Source: Alphaproteobacteria bacterium
GTDB lineage: Bacteria > Pseudomonadota > Alphaproteobacteria > UBA8366 > GCA-2717185
NCBI GenBank assembly: GCA_012103325.1
Contig: WLWY01000001.1
Span: 434,001-498,000, forward strand
Reading direction: 5' to 3'
DNA length: 64,000 bases
Part shown: positions 34,247 to 42,558 of the stretch, one piece after another
Position numbering within the stretch: position 1 is the stretch's first letter
How the letters are laid out: every line of letters starts with the position of its first letter
Made by a program: the position numbers and the translations under genes
Notes under the pieces: model-generated
Database searches by the model: none
Told to the model about the DNA's origin: nothing
The model's input: the letters and a program-made list of their open reading frames with translations, nothing else

Positions 34247-34293
34247 AAACCTCACTTCTTCTGCACGGCAGAGCGGTCAGGCCGGACGCTTAC

Positions 34294-34655
34294 CTTTGAG
34301 CGCCTATATAATAAATAGTGGCAAGAGTACCGCGTGCGGTGCCAATGGAGAATTGTGTGAAGAATGGCAATTATGGGAAATAATTATTGGTATCAAGGAA
34401 GGCCAGTTAGCAACGATATTTGTTATCTTTTCGATATTTTATAATGTCGTGCGGTTTTTTTTAACTGCTCGTGTTGAGAAATTATCTAATGCCGAAGATA
34501 GAATAAAGACAACACCTCCTATATCTGGATCTGGAGGATATCTTATACTTCATAAGGTATCGAATTTTGTCCGCATTGGGAAGTATATCATGCTGGCCCT
34601 TTTTGTAATCAATATGTACAGCATGCTCATAAAAATTGTATTGCTGCCAGCCTAA
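34294..34655 (+). pseudogene. 5'-truncated AT-rich membrane protein gene at the IS66 end
   Basis: The open frame begins at the IS66 end with no ATG or ribosome binding site (TTG at 34296). It encodes at least two membrane segments (GQLATIFVIFSIFYNVVRFFL and YIMLALFVINMYSMLIKIVLL). Base composition is about 60 percent AT, unlike everything around it. I infer that IS66 removed the 5' end of a horizontally acquired gene. The following gap to 34834 is AT-rich and holds no gene I can see. Confidence 0.55.
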
Positions 34656-34833
34656 TGTGATATTCGTATTTGTGTCAAAGATAATTGGAGATATGTCTCT
34701 GGCATTAAGGGTTGCTCCCGCTGGCGCGTTTGAATATGGAATTCACCCGACATTATGAAATTAAAAGGGACACAATACTTAACCACCTACCCCGTCAGGC
34801 AAATTCAGATCACAACGGCACCCTCTTCCTGGT

Positions 34834-35241
34834 TTACCGCGCCGACCTCAACCAGTTTTCGCAAGGCAGTTCGTGAACACGGGCAAATTCGCGCTCGTTA
34901 TCGGTGACGATGGTGCAGCCGAGTGCGATGCATTGAGCGGCGATGAGCAAGTCGTTGCCGCCGATGGGTTGGCCGGACCGTTCCAGTCGATCGCGCAGTT
35001 TGCCATAGGTTTCGTCAGCCGGCGCGTCGAAGGGCATGATTTCGAGCGCGCCAAGTACCGATTCAACCTGCGCCGTTAGTCTCGGCGCGTTGCGTTTCGT
35101 TGCGCCGTAGCGGAGTTCGGCGGCGACGATAATGCTTGTGCAGACGGCCTGTTCGCCGACATCGTGGATGCGGTCCGTTATAACGCCCTGCGGATTGCGG
35201 ATAAGATCGGAAACGATGTTGGTGTCGAGCAGATACCGCAT
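34834..35241 (-). CDS. vapC: VapC-family PIN-domain toxin
   Basis: The product is 135 aa from the ATG at 35241, which shares its first base with the antitoxin stop (TGATG). The PIN-domain acidic residues are in place: LLDTNIVSDLI, SIIVAAELRYGA, GGNDLLIAAQCIALG and TIVTDNEREFARV. Known: VapC toxins are metal-dependent ribonucleases, often cutting tRNA. It forms a standard operon with vapB. Confidence 0.92.
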   Translation of the reverse strand: MRYLLDTNIVSDLIRNPQGVITDRIHDVGEQAVCTSIIVAAELRYGATKRNAPRLTAQVESVLGALEIMPFDAPADETYGKLRDRLERSGQPIGGNDLLIAAQCIALGCTIVTDNEREFARVHELPCENWLRSAR

Positions 35242-35474
35242 CAAAGCGAAACAGGATCGGTTTCCAGTTCCTCAATCGCGGGAAACTTTTCGTCGAGCGG
35301 CTCCAATGTTGCCAAGACCGCGAGCAGCGATTCCGGGGGAGCGGGCTCAATGATCAGACGCTCGCCTTCCTTGCGCATGATCGCGTCGTTTCCGGCAAGT
35401 TCGAACTCGCGCGGTATTCTGACGGCCTGGTTACGACCGTTTCTGAACAGTTTGACATGTCGCTCGACACTCAT
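35241..35474 (-). CDS. vapB: VapB-type (AbrB-fold) antitoxin
   Basis: The product is 77 aa. The N-terminal SpoVT/AbrB-like DNA-binding region (VKLFRNGRNQAVRIPREFELAG, then RLIIEPAP) is followed by an acidic C-terminus (EPLDEKFPAIEELETDP) that would wrap VapC. Its promoter region contains a clear palindrome. Confidence 0.92.
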   Translation of the reverse strand: MSVERHVKLFRNGRNQAVRIPREFELAGNDAIMRKEGERLIIEPAPPESLLAVLATLEPLDEKFPAIEELETDPVSL

Positions 35475-35484
35475 AGCATTTCCT

Positions 35485-35510
35485 TTGGCATATGCCTAAG
35501 TATATGCCAA
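35485..35510 (-). promoter_or_regulatory. Palindromic operator of vapBC
   Basis: Arms TTGGCATAT and ATATGCCAA, separated by eight bases, lie 11 bases upstream of the vapB start. This is the usual site for VapBC autorepression. Confidence 0.7.
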
Positions 35511-35607
35511 TTTATGCACCTTGTCTATACGAACCTAGCGCTGAGTTGCACCGGCGGGACGCAAGAGGCATCCTCTTCAAAAAAGACAGAGCCTCAGGGG
35601 GAAATCC

Positions 35608-37317
35608 ATGGAATTCGATTACATCATTGTCGGCGGCGGGTCTGCCGGCTGCGTGCTGGCCAACCGTCTGACCGCGCGCGGGACCAACACGGTGTTGGTC
35701 TGCGAAGCGGGAGAGGACACGGCGCCGGGGAAGGTGCCGTCGGAAATTTTGGATTCCTATCCCGGCACGGCCTACCTGAACGACCGATTTATTTGGTCGA
35801 GCCTGAAGGTCACGACGGAAGTCATCCCGCATAACGACCGCGACGCACCGAAGCCGCGACTGCGCAAATATGAGCAGGCCCGCATTTTGGGCGGCGGTTC
35901 CTCGATCAACGGGCAGATGGCGAACCGGGGCGCACCGACGGACTACAATGAATGGGAGGAACGCGGCGCCGCCGGCTGGAACTGGGACAGCGTGTTTCCG
36001 TATTTCAAGAAGCTGGAAACCGATCTGGATTTCGACGACGAATGGCACGGCAAGGACGGCCCGATCCCCGTGCGCCGCGTGCCCGAAGAACACTGGTCCG
36101 GTCATTCCAAGGCGCTTGTCGAAGCGTTCAAGCGGGCAAACTACAAGTTCCTGCCGGATCAGAACGGTTTCTTCGAGGACGGCTTCTTCCCCGTCACCAT
36201 CTCCAATGCCGAGGAGGAGCGCCGGTCCGCCGCGATGGGCTACCTCAATGCCGACGTGCGCAATCGGGAGAATCTGCACATCTCCACCCATACGTCGGTG
36301 ACGGAACTGCTCTTCGAGGGTCTGCGCTGCGTCGGCGTCAAGGCGCTGGTGGGCGGCAAGCCGACGGAATTCCGGGGGCAGGAAATCATTCTCTCCTCGG
36401 GCGCCATTCATTCGCCCGCCCATCTGATGCGCGCCGGCATCGGCCCGGCCAATCACCTGAGCGATCTCGGCATCACCGTGCGCCATGCGTCCTACGGCGT
36501 CGGGCAGCGCCTGATGGATCACCCGTCGATTGCCATCGCCTCGTTCCTCAAGCCGCAGGCCCGCATGAGCAATACCGGCACACGCCGGCACATGAACATC
36601 GCCATGCGCTACACCTCGGATATCGGCGGCGCACCACCGGGCGACATGTTCGTCGTCTGCACGTCGAAGAATTCCTGGCACAAGGTCGGCGAACAGATCG
36701 GGGCGTTCCTGGTTTTCGTCAACAAGACGTTTTCGGAGACCGGCGAGGTCAAGCTGCAAAGTTCCAACTGGGCGGACGAGCCGTCGGTCGACTTCAACCT
36801 GCTGTCCGACCGGCGCGATCTGGAACGCATCGCCGACGCCATCCGCCGGTTGGCGCCGCTCTATAGCGACCCCGCCGTAAAGGCCGTGGCGAGCAATCCG
36901 TTTCCCGCCGCCTATTCCGACAAGGTGCGTCAGGTTGGCGCGATCAATACTAAGAACAAGATCCTCACCGGCATTATGGCCGGGCTGCTCGACGGCCCCG
37001 GGTTCTTCCGCAATTACCTGATCAAGAATTTCATCATGGAGGATTTCACGCTGGAAGGCGTCTGCAACGACGAGGACGAAGCGGAAGCCTTCATCCGCAA
37101 GGCCGCCGTCGGGGTGTGGCATGCGTCCTGTACCTGCCGCATGGGGGCGGACGACGATCCCATGGCCGTCACGAACAATGCGGGCCGGGTACGGGGCGTC
37201 GATGGCCTGCGCGTCGTGGACGCCTCGCTTTTTCCCGTCGTCCCTTGCGCCAACACCAACTTCCCGACCATCATGACGGCGGAGAAGATTTCCGACGCCA
37301 TCCTGGCGGGACAGTGA
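35608..37317 (+). CDS. GMC-family FAD oxidoreductase
   Basis: The product is 569 aa with AGGGGGAAAT before the ATG. The N-terminal FAD-binding motif is FDYIIVGGGSAGCVLANRL. The GMC signature RILGGGSSINGQMANRG follows, and the C-terminal catalytic region has VWHASCTCRMG with the active-site His, then VPCANTNFPTIMTAEKISDAI. Known: GMC enzymes oxidise alcohols, aldehydes or sugars (choline dehydrogenase type). It has no signal peptide, so it is cytoplasmic. An alpha/beta hydrolase follows 90 bases later on the same strand, suggesting a two-gene catabolic unit with unknown substrate. Confidence 0.9.
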   Translation: MEFDYIIVGGGSAGCVLANRLTARGTNTVLVCEAGEDTAPGKVPSEILDSYPGTAYLNDRFIWSSLKVTTEVIPHNDRDAPKPRLRKYEQARILGGGSSINGQMANRGAPTDYNEWEERGAAGWNWDSVFPYFKKLETDLDFDDEWHGKDGPIPVRRVPEEHWSGHSKALVEAFKRANYKFLPDQNGFFEDGFFPVTISNAEEERRSAAMGYLNADVRNRENLHISTHTSVTELLFEGLRCVGVKALVGGKPTEFRGQEIILSSGAIHSPAHLMRAGIGPANHLSDLGITVRHASYGVGQRLMDHPSIAIASFLKPQARMSNTGTRRHMNIAMRYTSDIGGAPPGDMFVVCTSKNSWHKVGEQIGAFLVFVNKTFSETGEVKLQSSNWADEPSVDFNLLSDRRDLERIADAIRRLAPLYSDPAVKAVASNPFPAAYSDKVRQVGAINTKNKILTGIMAGLLDGPGFFRNYLIKNFIMEDFTLEGVCNDEDEAEAFIRKAAVGVWHASCTCRMGADDDPMAVTNNAGRVRGVDGLRVVDASLFPVVPCANTNFPTIMTAEKISDAILAGQ

Positions 37318-37408
37318 GCCCGCGCGACGGCAGTTAGCTGGTACAGGCGCGGTATCGGATCAACCGGGATTTCGTCGCCGACGCCTAACCGAGAAAGGGA
37401 GAAACGCC

Positions 37409-38155
37409 ATGCCGATTTATGAAAACGGATCCGTGCAAATCCACTACGAAGAGGCCGGTTCCGGCTTTCCGCTTCTGGTCATCCCGGGCGGCGGACTGAA
37501 CGCGACGATTGCGGGCCTCGCCAACCACGCCTTCAACCCGCTGAAGGAGTTCAGCGACAATCATCGGGTCGCCGCGCTGGACTTGCGCAACGCCAATGGT
37601 GGCGAGAGCGAAGGGCCGCTCGACATCGAACGCACATGGGACGCTTTCACAGACGACCAGCTCGCGCTGGCGGACCATCTCGGCTTCGATCGGTTCATGG
37701 TGATGGGGTTTTGCATCGGCGGTCCGATGATCTGGAACTTGCTGAAGCGCGCGGGCGACCGCGTCGCCGGCGCCGTGCTGGTGCATCCCAGCGGCTACAC
37801 CTCCAGCCATCCCAACATCTTCTACAACAACAATATCGAAGGCTGGGCGCCCGAATTCTGCAAGCGGCGGCCCGAGATCACCATGGATATGGTCTCGGAG
37901 TTCCTCCACAACATGTACACCAAGCGGGCCGATTTCGTCCTCACCGTCGACCGCGACTTCGTGCGGGGCTGCGAGACGCCGGTGCTGGTCCTGCCGGACG
38001 ACATCCCGGCGCATCCCTATGCGACGGCGATGGAGACGGCGCTGCTGGCGCCGAACGCCCAGGTCAGCCTCTATCCCTGGAAGGAGAACGACCGGAAGAT
38101 CCGGCTCGCGGTGAAGCACATCCGCACCTTCCTGCGGGCCAATCGCCCGGCGTAG
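37409..38155 (+). CDS. Alpha/beta hydrolase with a cysteine at the nucleophile elbow
   Basis: The product is 248 aa. IHYEEAGSGFPLLVIPGGG provides the oxyanion region. The nucleophile elbow is GFCIGG, with C102 where serine is usual. The catalytic Asp/His are probably in the VLVLPDDIPAHPY and C-terminal regions. A cysteine nucleophile is known from dienelactone hydrolases. The start at 37409 has GGGAGAAACG upstream. It is likely co-transcribed with the GMC gene. Confidence 0.85.
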   Translation: MPIYENGSVQIHYEEAGSGFPLLVIPGGGLNATIAGLANHAFNPLKEFSDNHRVAALDLRNANGGESEGPLDIERTWDAFTDDQLALADHLGFDRFMVMGFCIGGPMIWNLLKRAGDRVAGAVLVHPSGYTSSHPNIFYNNNIEGWAPEFCKRRPEITMDMVSEFLHNMYTKRADFVLTVDRDFVRGCETPVLVLPDDIPAHPYATAMETALLAPNAQVSLYPWKENDRKIRLAVKHIRTFLRANRPA

Positions 38156-38232
38156 GGATAGCGCTCAGCGAGACTTGTTTCATCAATCGGGCGGTAGTCG
38201 TTTCCGCCCCCTCCCTAGCCTTCCCCCCTCAA

Positions 38233-39390
38233 GGAGACCTCTGCGAAACGGGTTCAGGATCGGAGATAATCGTTGGGTTTGGAGGTTGGTGCATAGGTTT
38301 GGCGGTTTTTCGCGTTGGGTTTTGGGACGCTCTTGACGAGATCGGCAAGGGACGGTGTCAGGGCATAAGAGTTTCGGCACGTCTCAGGTTCATGGCGATG
38401 CACAGGAGATGAAGGTGGGACTGGTTCTTCTGCATCCCCCTGTATCGGGCCCGGCGGTATCGGTAAGACCGCTTCAGAGTTCCGAACAGGCGCTCGACAT
38501 TAGCGCGGATCGGGGAGATCAGGCGGTTGCGGACCTGTTGCCAGTGCGGCAGCGCCGGTTGGTTCTTATGGCTGCGGTGCATGATCCGGTCCTTGATGCC
38601 CCTCGCCTTGAGGCGCCGGCGGCGCTCCTTGTGCTCATAGGCTTTGTCAGCATAGACCGCCCGCTCGTCGCCCTGGATCAGCGCGTCGGCCACTTCGCTC
38701 TCATAGGTTTTGGCCGACGTCATCATCGCATCGCGGATCAATTCGGAGCCCTGATCGACGGCGATATGCGCCTTGTACCCGAAATAGGCCGTGCGCCCGC
38801 GCCGCGTCCAATCGGCATCCGGATCGAGCGCCGAACGCCCGCCGGAAACACCGGACGGCCGGCTGACCGAAGCCTCGATCAGGGTGGCATCGATCAGTGT
38901 GCCCGTCTTCAGCATCAGCCCGTGACGCTCCAACTGCCGGTTCGTTTCCGCCAGAAGCTTCGCCGTCAGTTTCCTCTCTGCCAGCGCCGCCCGGAAGCGC
39001 ACGAACGTCGTCTCGTCCGGTGTCTCGTCGCTCAACGAGAACCCGCAGAACCGTCGGAACGACAGACGATCCCCCAACGCCTCCTCCAGGTCCGGGTCGG
39101 AAAGACCATACCATTGCTGCAGCAAAACCGCCTTGTACATCGACAGCGCCGGATACCCTCTGCGCCCCTTCTTCGAGCGAACCGACTTCAGGAGCTTCTC
39201 GAAGCGAGACCAGTCGAAAAGACCTTCGATACGCTCCAGACGTTTATTCGAACCCGCACCCGGCGCCACAAACGCATCCGCAAAGCCACCCTCACCAACC
39301 CGCTTCTCACCCATCAAGACCTCCGTCATAGCGATCACTCTAAAGAATCACCGTTTCGACAAAGTTGCTACCCATTTCGCAGAGGTCTCC
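38233..39390. mobile_element. IS5-family insertion sequence, copy 1
   Basis: 1,158 bp with terminal inverted repeats beginning GGAGACCTCTGCGAAA on both sides; it contains one transposase gene on the minus strand. A second copy lies inverted at 42559-43741. The insertion point is in the middle of a REP-like C-run/G-run palindrome (left half 38205-38232, right half from 39391). Confidence 0.9.
38358..39338 (-). CDS. IS5-family transposase
   Basis: The product is 326 aa, probably starting at the ATG at 39329 rather than the GTG at 39338. The DUF772-type N-terminus (GRRGYPALSMYKAVLLQQWYGLSDPDLEEALGDRLSFRRF) precedes the DDE domain, with GTLIDATLIEA, YADKAYEHKERR and the terminal RANVERLFGTLKRSYRYRRARYRG, which carries the catalytic Glu. 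The protein is identical to the one encoded at 42611-43591. Confidence 0.93.
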   Translation of the reverse strand: MIAMTEVLMGEKRVGEGGFADAFVAPGAGSNKRLERIEGLFDWSRFEKLLKSVRSKKGRRGYPALSMYKAVLLQQWYGLSDPDLEEALGDRLSFRRFCGFSLSDETPDETTFVRFRAALAERKLTAKLLAETNRQLERHGLMLKTGTLIDATLIEASVSRPSGVSGGRSALDPDADWTRRGRTAYFGYKAHIAVDQGSELIRDAMMTSAKTYESEVADALIQGDERAVYADKAYEHKERRRRLKARGIKDRIMHRSHKNQPALPHWQQVRNRLISPIRANVERLFGTLKRSYRYRRARYRGMQKNQSHLHLLCIAMNLRRAETLMP

Positions 39391-39434
39391 ATCAAGAGGG
39401 AGGGGAATCGTCATTTGTCTTGTATATTTTTTGT

Positions 39435-39471
39435 CCCTTCCCCCCTTGAGGGGGAAGGTTAGGATGGGGGG
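39435..39471. repeat. REP-like palindrome (unoccupied)
   Basis: CCCTTCCCCCC, a short TTGA-type centre, then GGGGGAAGG followed by TTAGGATGGGGG. It closely resembles the sequence interrupted by both IS5 copies and another intact copy at 42481-42516. Confidence 0.7.
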
Positions 39472-39506
39472 TGCGCCGCTTCAACTAGCGGCAACCCTTA
39501 TAGGCT

Positions 39507-40058
39507 TTACCGCGGCGTCAGCGGCCGCGCGTCCGGTGGCGCGGGGTGATCCATCACGCGCAGAATATTTGCGTTCATCATGTAGACGCTCATCAGGGCC
39601 GTCAGTTCCATGAGACCCTTCTCCCCGTAACGCGCGCGCACGGTCTCGTAGATCTCGTCGCTGACCTTGGGCGCTTCCAAAAGCTCGCGCCCGAACTGAA
39701 TGATCATCGCCTCGTCCGCCGTCAGACCGTCGAGCGGCCCATAGGTATCGACGGCGTGCAGCGCTTCTTCGCGCGTACCGGCTTTCAGGCCCAGCTTGGT
39801 ATGCGCGTTCCAGATGTAAGGGGCGTTGGCCGCCCGGTTCGCGACGCAGATCGCCAGCTCCGACTCCGCCCCGGTCAGCGACGTGTGATAGCGCAGATGC
39901 TCGACGAGATCAGAAAGCCGCGCACCCGCCTGCCCCGCATAGGTGAGGTAGCTGCTCGGCGGCGGCATGCTGCCGCGCGTTTCCTGGATGTGGCGGACGG
40001 CGGCGCGGGTCTCTTCGCTGAATGCGTCCGTATCGGAGGGGATCGGTAATCGTGGCAT
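39507..40058 (-). CDS. Carboxymuconolactone decarboxylase (CMD)-family protein
   Basis: The product is 183 aa with a helical AhpD-like layout: YTSLTGAESELAICVANRAANAPYIWNAHTKLG in the position where AhpD carries its CxxC, then TADEAMIIQFGRELLEAPKVSDEIYETVRARYGEKGLMELTALM. Only one Cys is present in the usual redox motif, so peroxiredoxin-reductase activity is unlikely. A hydrolytic or decarboxylating role in ring-product metabolism is more plausible. It is co-oriented with the LLM gene (20-base gap). Confidence 0.85.
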   Translation of the reverse strand: MPRLPIPSDTDAFSEETRAAVRHIQETRGSMPPPSSYLTYAGQAGARLSDLVEHLRYHTSLTGAESELAICVANRAANAPYIWNAHTKLGLKAGTREEALHAVDTYGPLDGLTADEAMIIQFGRELLEAPKVSDEIYETVRARYGEKGLMELTALMSVYMMNANILRVMDHPAPPDARPLTPR

Positions 40059-40078
40059 CGGTTTGCTCCTTTATACGG

Positions 40079-40999
40079 TCAGATCTTGTCGCGGACTTCC
40101 TGGGCGAAGCGTTCCATCGTGTCGAGCGCGACCGGCAGGGTCTCGGTCATGATGTCGAAGCAGAACTCGGTCGCGCCCGCGTCGCGGAAGCGTCGCAGCG
40201 TGTCGACGATGTCCTGCGGCCGGCCTTCGCTCGGGGCCTGACCGGCGCTGGCCGGGCCGTCCTGGAAGGTGAGCGCGATTTTCGGCGCGATGGGAAAGCC
40301 GTCAGAAGATCGGCCCGCTTCGCGCAACGCCGCTTCGAGCACCGGACGCGTTTCCGCCAGGCCTTCCGGCGTGATCTTGAAGGGATGCCAGGCGTCGGCG
40401 AAGCGCGCGGTGCGGCGCATCGCGGCCGGCGAGTTGCCGCCGATATAGATCGGTAGGTGCGGTCGCTGCACCGGCTTCGGCCCCAACTCCGTGTCCGTGA
40501 AACTGAAATACGGACTGTCATGAGACGCCTTCGCCTCGGTCCAGAGCTTCTTGACGATGGCGAGGCCATCGTCGGTCCGCTTGCCGCGGTCCTTGAAGGG
40601 GTAGCCCAGCGCGGCGAATTCCTCCGAATACCAGCCGACGCCGACACCGAAATTGGCCCGGCCGCCGCTGAGCCGATCGAGCTCCGCCATCTGGGCCGCG
40701 ACCTCCAGCGGGTTGCGCATCGGCAGGATGAGGACGCTGGTGCCGAGCCGCACCTTGGTCGTGCGCGCGGCAAGATAGTTGAGCACGCTAAAGGGCTGAT
40801 AGTAGGTCCGCTTCCAGTCGTCGGGCAGCTGGCCGTCGGCACGGCCCGGATAGCTGGAGGTGATGAAGGGCGGCATGACCAGATGATCGCTCGACCAGAG
40901 CGCGTCAATACCGAGCGCCTCTGCCCGTTCGGCCATGGCATCAAAGGTCGCCGGCGACGCGGCGTCACCGCGCACGATGATGGAAAATCCGTATTGCAT
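40079..40999 (-). CDS. LLM-class (F420-dependent type) oxidoreductase
   Basis: The product is 306 aa with the luciferase-like monooxygenase barrel: MQYGFSIIVRGDAASPATFDAMAERAEALGIDALWSSDHLVMP at the start, then GRANFGVGVGWYSEEFAALG. The C-terminus ends FDIMTETLPVALDTMERFAQEV. It matches the TIGR03619-type subgroup annotated as F420-dependent, but FMN use cannot be excluded from sequence alone. It probably acts with the CMD protein in a catabolic step. Confidence 0.87.
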   Translation of the reverse strand: MQYGFSIIVRGDAASPATFDAMAERAEALGIDALWSSDHLVMPPFITSSYPGRADGQLPDDWKRTYYQPFSVLNYLAARTTKVRLGTSVLILPMRNPLEVAAQMAELDRLSGGRANFGVGVGWYSEEFAALGYPFKDRGKRTDDGLAIVKKLWTEAKASHDSPYFSFTDTELGPKPVQRPHLPIYIGGNSPAAMRRTARFADAWHPFKITPEGLAETRPVLEAALREAGRSSDGFPIAPKIALTFQDGPASAGQAPSEGRPQDIVDTLRRFRDAGATEFCFDIMTETLPVALDTMERFAQEVRDKI

Positions 41000-41067
41000 G
41001 ATTGCCCTCCCTTTCAGCGCACATTCTCCAACCCCGGCCGAGCTAGAGCAAGGTCAGGCCGCGCGGG

Positions 41068-41889
41068 TTAGCCAAGCAGCTTCATCGGAGAGCCGACATC
41101 GACGACACCCATGGCGCGATGAGCCTTGTAGCCGAGCAGTTCCTGGACGCGCACCGGCATGGACCGGACCGCCTCGAGAGGCACCGAGAGAAAGCTGTTT
41201 TCCTCGGTCCGCAGCCAGCCCAGGACATAGCCGAGGAACATGCCCCGGCGGCGCTCGTTGTCCGTTCGGTTCGCGCCGCCGCCATGCAGCACCGACCCGA
41301 GATAGAACAGCGCCGAGCCCGCTTTCATCTCCGCCTGGACGATCTCTGCCGGTTCGGCCTCACGGTCCGATGGCCAGAGGTGGCTGCCTGGCGCCACCTG
41401 CGTCGCCCCGTTTGCGGCGGTGAAGTCGGACAGGGCGAACATCGCCTCGATCTCGACATGCGGTTTTGGGGCGGGCAGATGCCGCCATACGTCCTCGTCC
41501 CGGTGCAGCCGCTGCGCGGTCTCGCCCGGGCCGATTTCGATGAGCTGACCGGTGTTGAAGAGATAGTCGTGGCAATGCGGTAACAGAAAGTGGTCCGCCA
41601 CGCCGCACAGCAGAGGCGAGAGCATCACCTCCGTAAACGTCTCGGACTTGGCGGGCAGTCCGTCGATCCGGATCGTCGACTGCCCGAAGAACGCGACCAT
41701 GTCGTCTTCCGTCGGATGCGCGACGCCGGGCGGTGTAACCGCGATGATCCGGTCCAGATCACCATTAAGGCCCTTCAACTGAGTCGGTGTCAGCGCGTCT
41801 TCCACCACGACCGCCCCATCGCGACTCAGTACCTCGCAAAGCGTGGCGCAATCAGCCGTTCCGTCCAGACGTGCAAGGCTCGGTGCCAT
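41068..41889 (-). CDS. Phytanoyl-CoA dioxygenase-family (PhyH) protein
   Basis: The product is 273 aa. It is a non-heme Fe(II)/2-oxoglutarate oxygenase with the HxD pair in RLHRDEDVWRHLP and the distal His in LGSVLHGGGANRTDNERR, whose Arg would bind 2-oxoglutarate. It is divergently transcribed from the cupin gene at 41961 across 70 bases that must hold both promoters. Substrate unknown. Confidence 0.88.
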   Translation of the reverse strand: MAPSLARLDGTADCATLCEVLSRDGAVVVEDALTPTQLKGLNGDLDRIIAVTPPGVAHPTEDDMVAFFGQSTIRIDGLPAKSETFTEVMLSPLLCGVADHFLLPHCHDYLFNTGQLIEIGPGETAQRLHRDEDVWRHLPAPKPHVEIEAMFALSDFTAANGATQVAPGSHLWPSDREAEPAEIVQAEMKAGSALFYLGSVLHGGGANRTDNERRRGMFLGYVLGWLRTEENSFLSVPLEAVRSMPVRVQELLGYKAHRAMGVVDVGSPMKLLG

Positions 41890-41960
41890 TGGGACCTCCC
41901 ATCGACGATAGTATCGAGTGTAAATGCTATGATTGTGACGAACCAGAGGGGAGGCAAGGA

Positions 41961-42398
41961 ATGGCCGAAGGAATCAAGACACCGCAGGTCGTGAGCGAAG
42001 CCGACGTGAAGATGGTCGGCCCCGGCTACGACGAGTCGCACTACATCACCGTGCCCATCAAGCAGTTCTTCAGCCTTGAGAATGTCGGCAATATCGGCGT
42101 GTGCCATATGCAGCCCGGCGACGAGACCTGCGTGTTCGCACTCGAAGCGGAAGACGACGGCACCACGCCGCATCAATACGGCCCGTGCGACGAGTTCTAC
42201 TACATCATGGAAGGCGAGTTCACCGTGTGGTGGGGCAAGGACGCAGCGGCGCTGGACAATTCCTACGTGTTGAAGAAGGGCGACTGCACCTACTATCCCA
42301 CCGGCTGGAAATACAAGGTCAGGAACACGGGTGATGGGCCAGGCAAGTTCTTCTATTTCCTGACATCGCCGCCCGGAATCCAACGCCGGTTCGATTGA
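41961..42398 (+). CDS. Cupin-domain protein
   Basis: The product is 145 aa from the ATG at 41961, with AGGCAAGGA upstream; longer frames overlap PhyH. It is a single cupin barrel: HMQPGDETCVFALE, CDEFYYIMEGEFTVWWG (cupin motif 1 variant) and LKKGDCTYYPTGWKYKVRNTGDGPGKFFYFL (motif 2). Metal ligands are partly replaced. Substrate unknown; divergent pairing with PhyH suggests a shared pathway. Confidence 0.82.
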   Translation: MAEGIKTPQVVSEADVKMVGPGYDESHYITVPIKQFFSLENVGNIGVCHMQPGDETCVFALEAEDDGTTPHQYGPCDEFYYIMEGEFTVWWGKDAAALDNSYVLKKGDCTYYPTGWKYKVRNTGDGPGKFFYFLTSPPGIQRRFD

Positions 42399-42480
42399 CC
42401 GGACGCTGGCGCACAAACGCAAAGGATGTGACCGTGAAAGAAAGTGACCCATGCGAAATAGTGTCACCGACAACGTTTCA

Positions 42481-42516
42481 CCCCCCATCCTAACCTTCCC
42501 CCACAAGGGGGGAAGG
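42481..42516. repeat. REP-like palindrome (unoccupied)
   Basis: CCCCCCATCCTAACCTTCC leads into CCC-ACAA-GGGGGGAAGG. It is the mirror image of the palindrome at 39435-39471 and lies just outside IS5 copy 2. Confidence 0.7.
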
Positions 42517-42558
42517 GATAATTTAGGCAGGTCAACGGGTTGTTCTCCTCCCCCTTGA

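Larger units (their letters stand above)
31873..34293. mobile_element. IS66-family insertion sequence
   Basis: Three genes in order tnpA, tnpB, tnpC on the minus strand, bounded by inverted ends GTGAGCGTCCGG (31873-31884) and CCGGACGCTTAC (34282-34293). These match the GTAAGCGNC type of IS66 ends. The length is about 2.42 kb. No 8-bp target duplication is seen (TTCCGAAA on the left, CTTTGAGC on the right), so the element may have undergone a rearrangement after insertion. Confidence 0.9.

Noticed and set aside
35512..37122. A 536-codon minus-strand frame opposite the GMC gene at 35608
   Set aside because: Antisense shadow; the plus-strand GMC protein is complete with FAD and His motifs.
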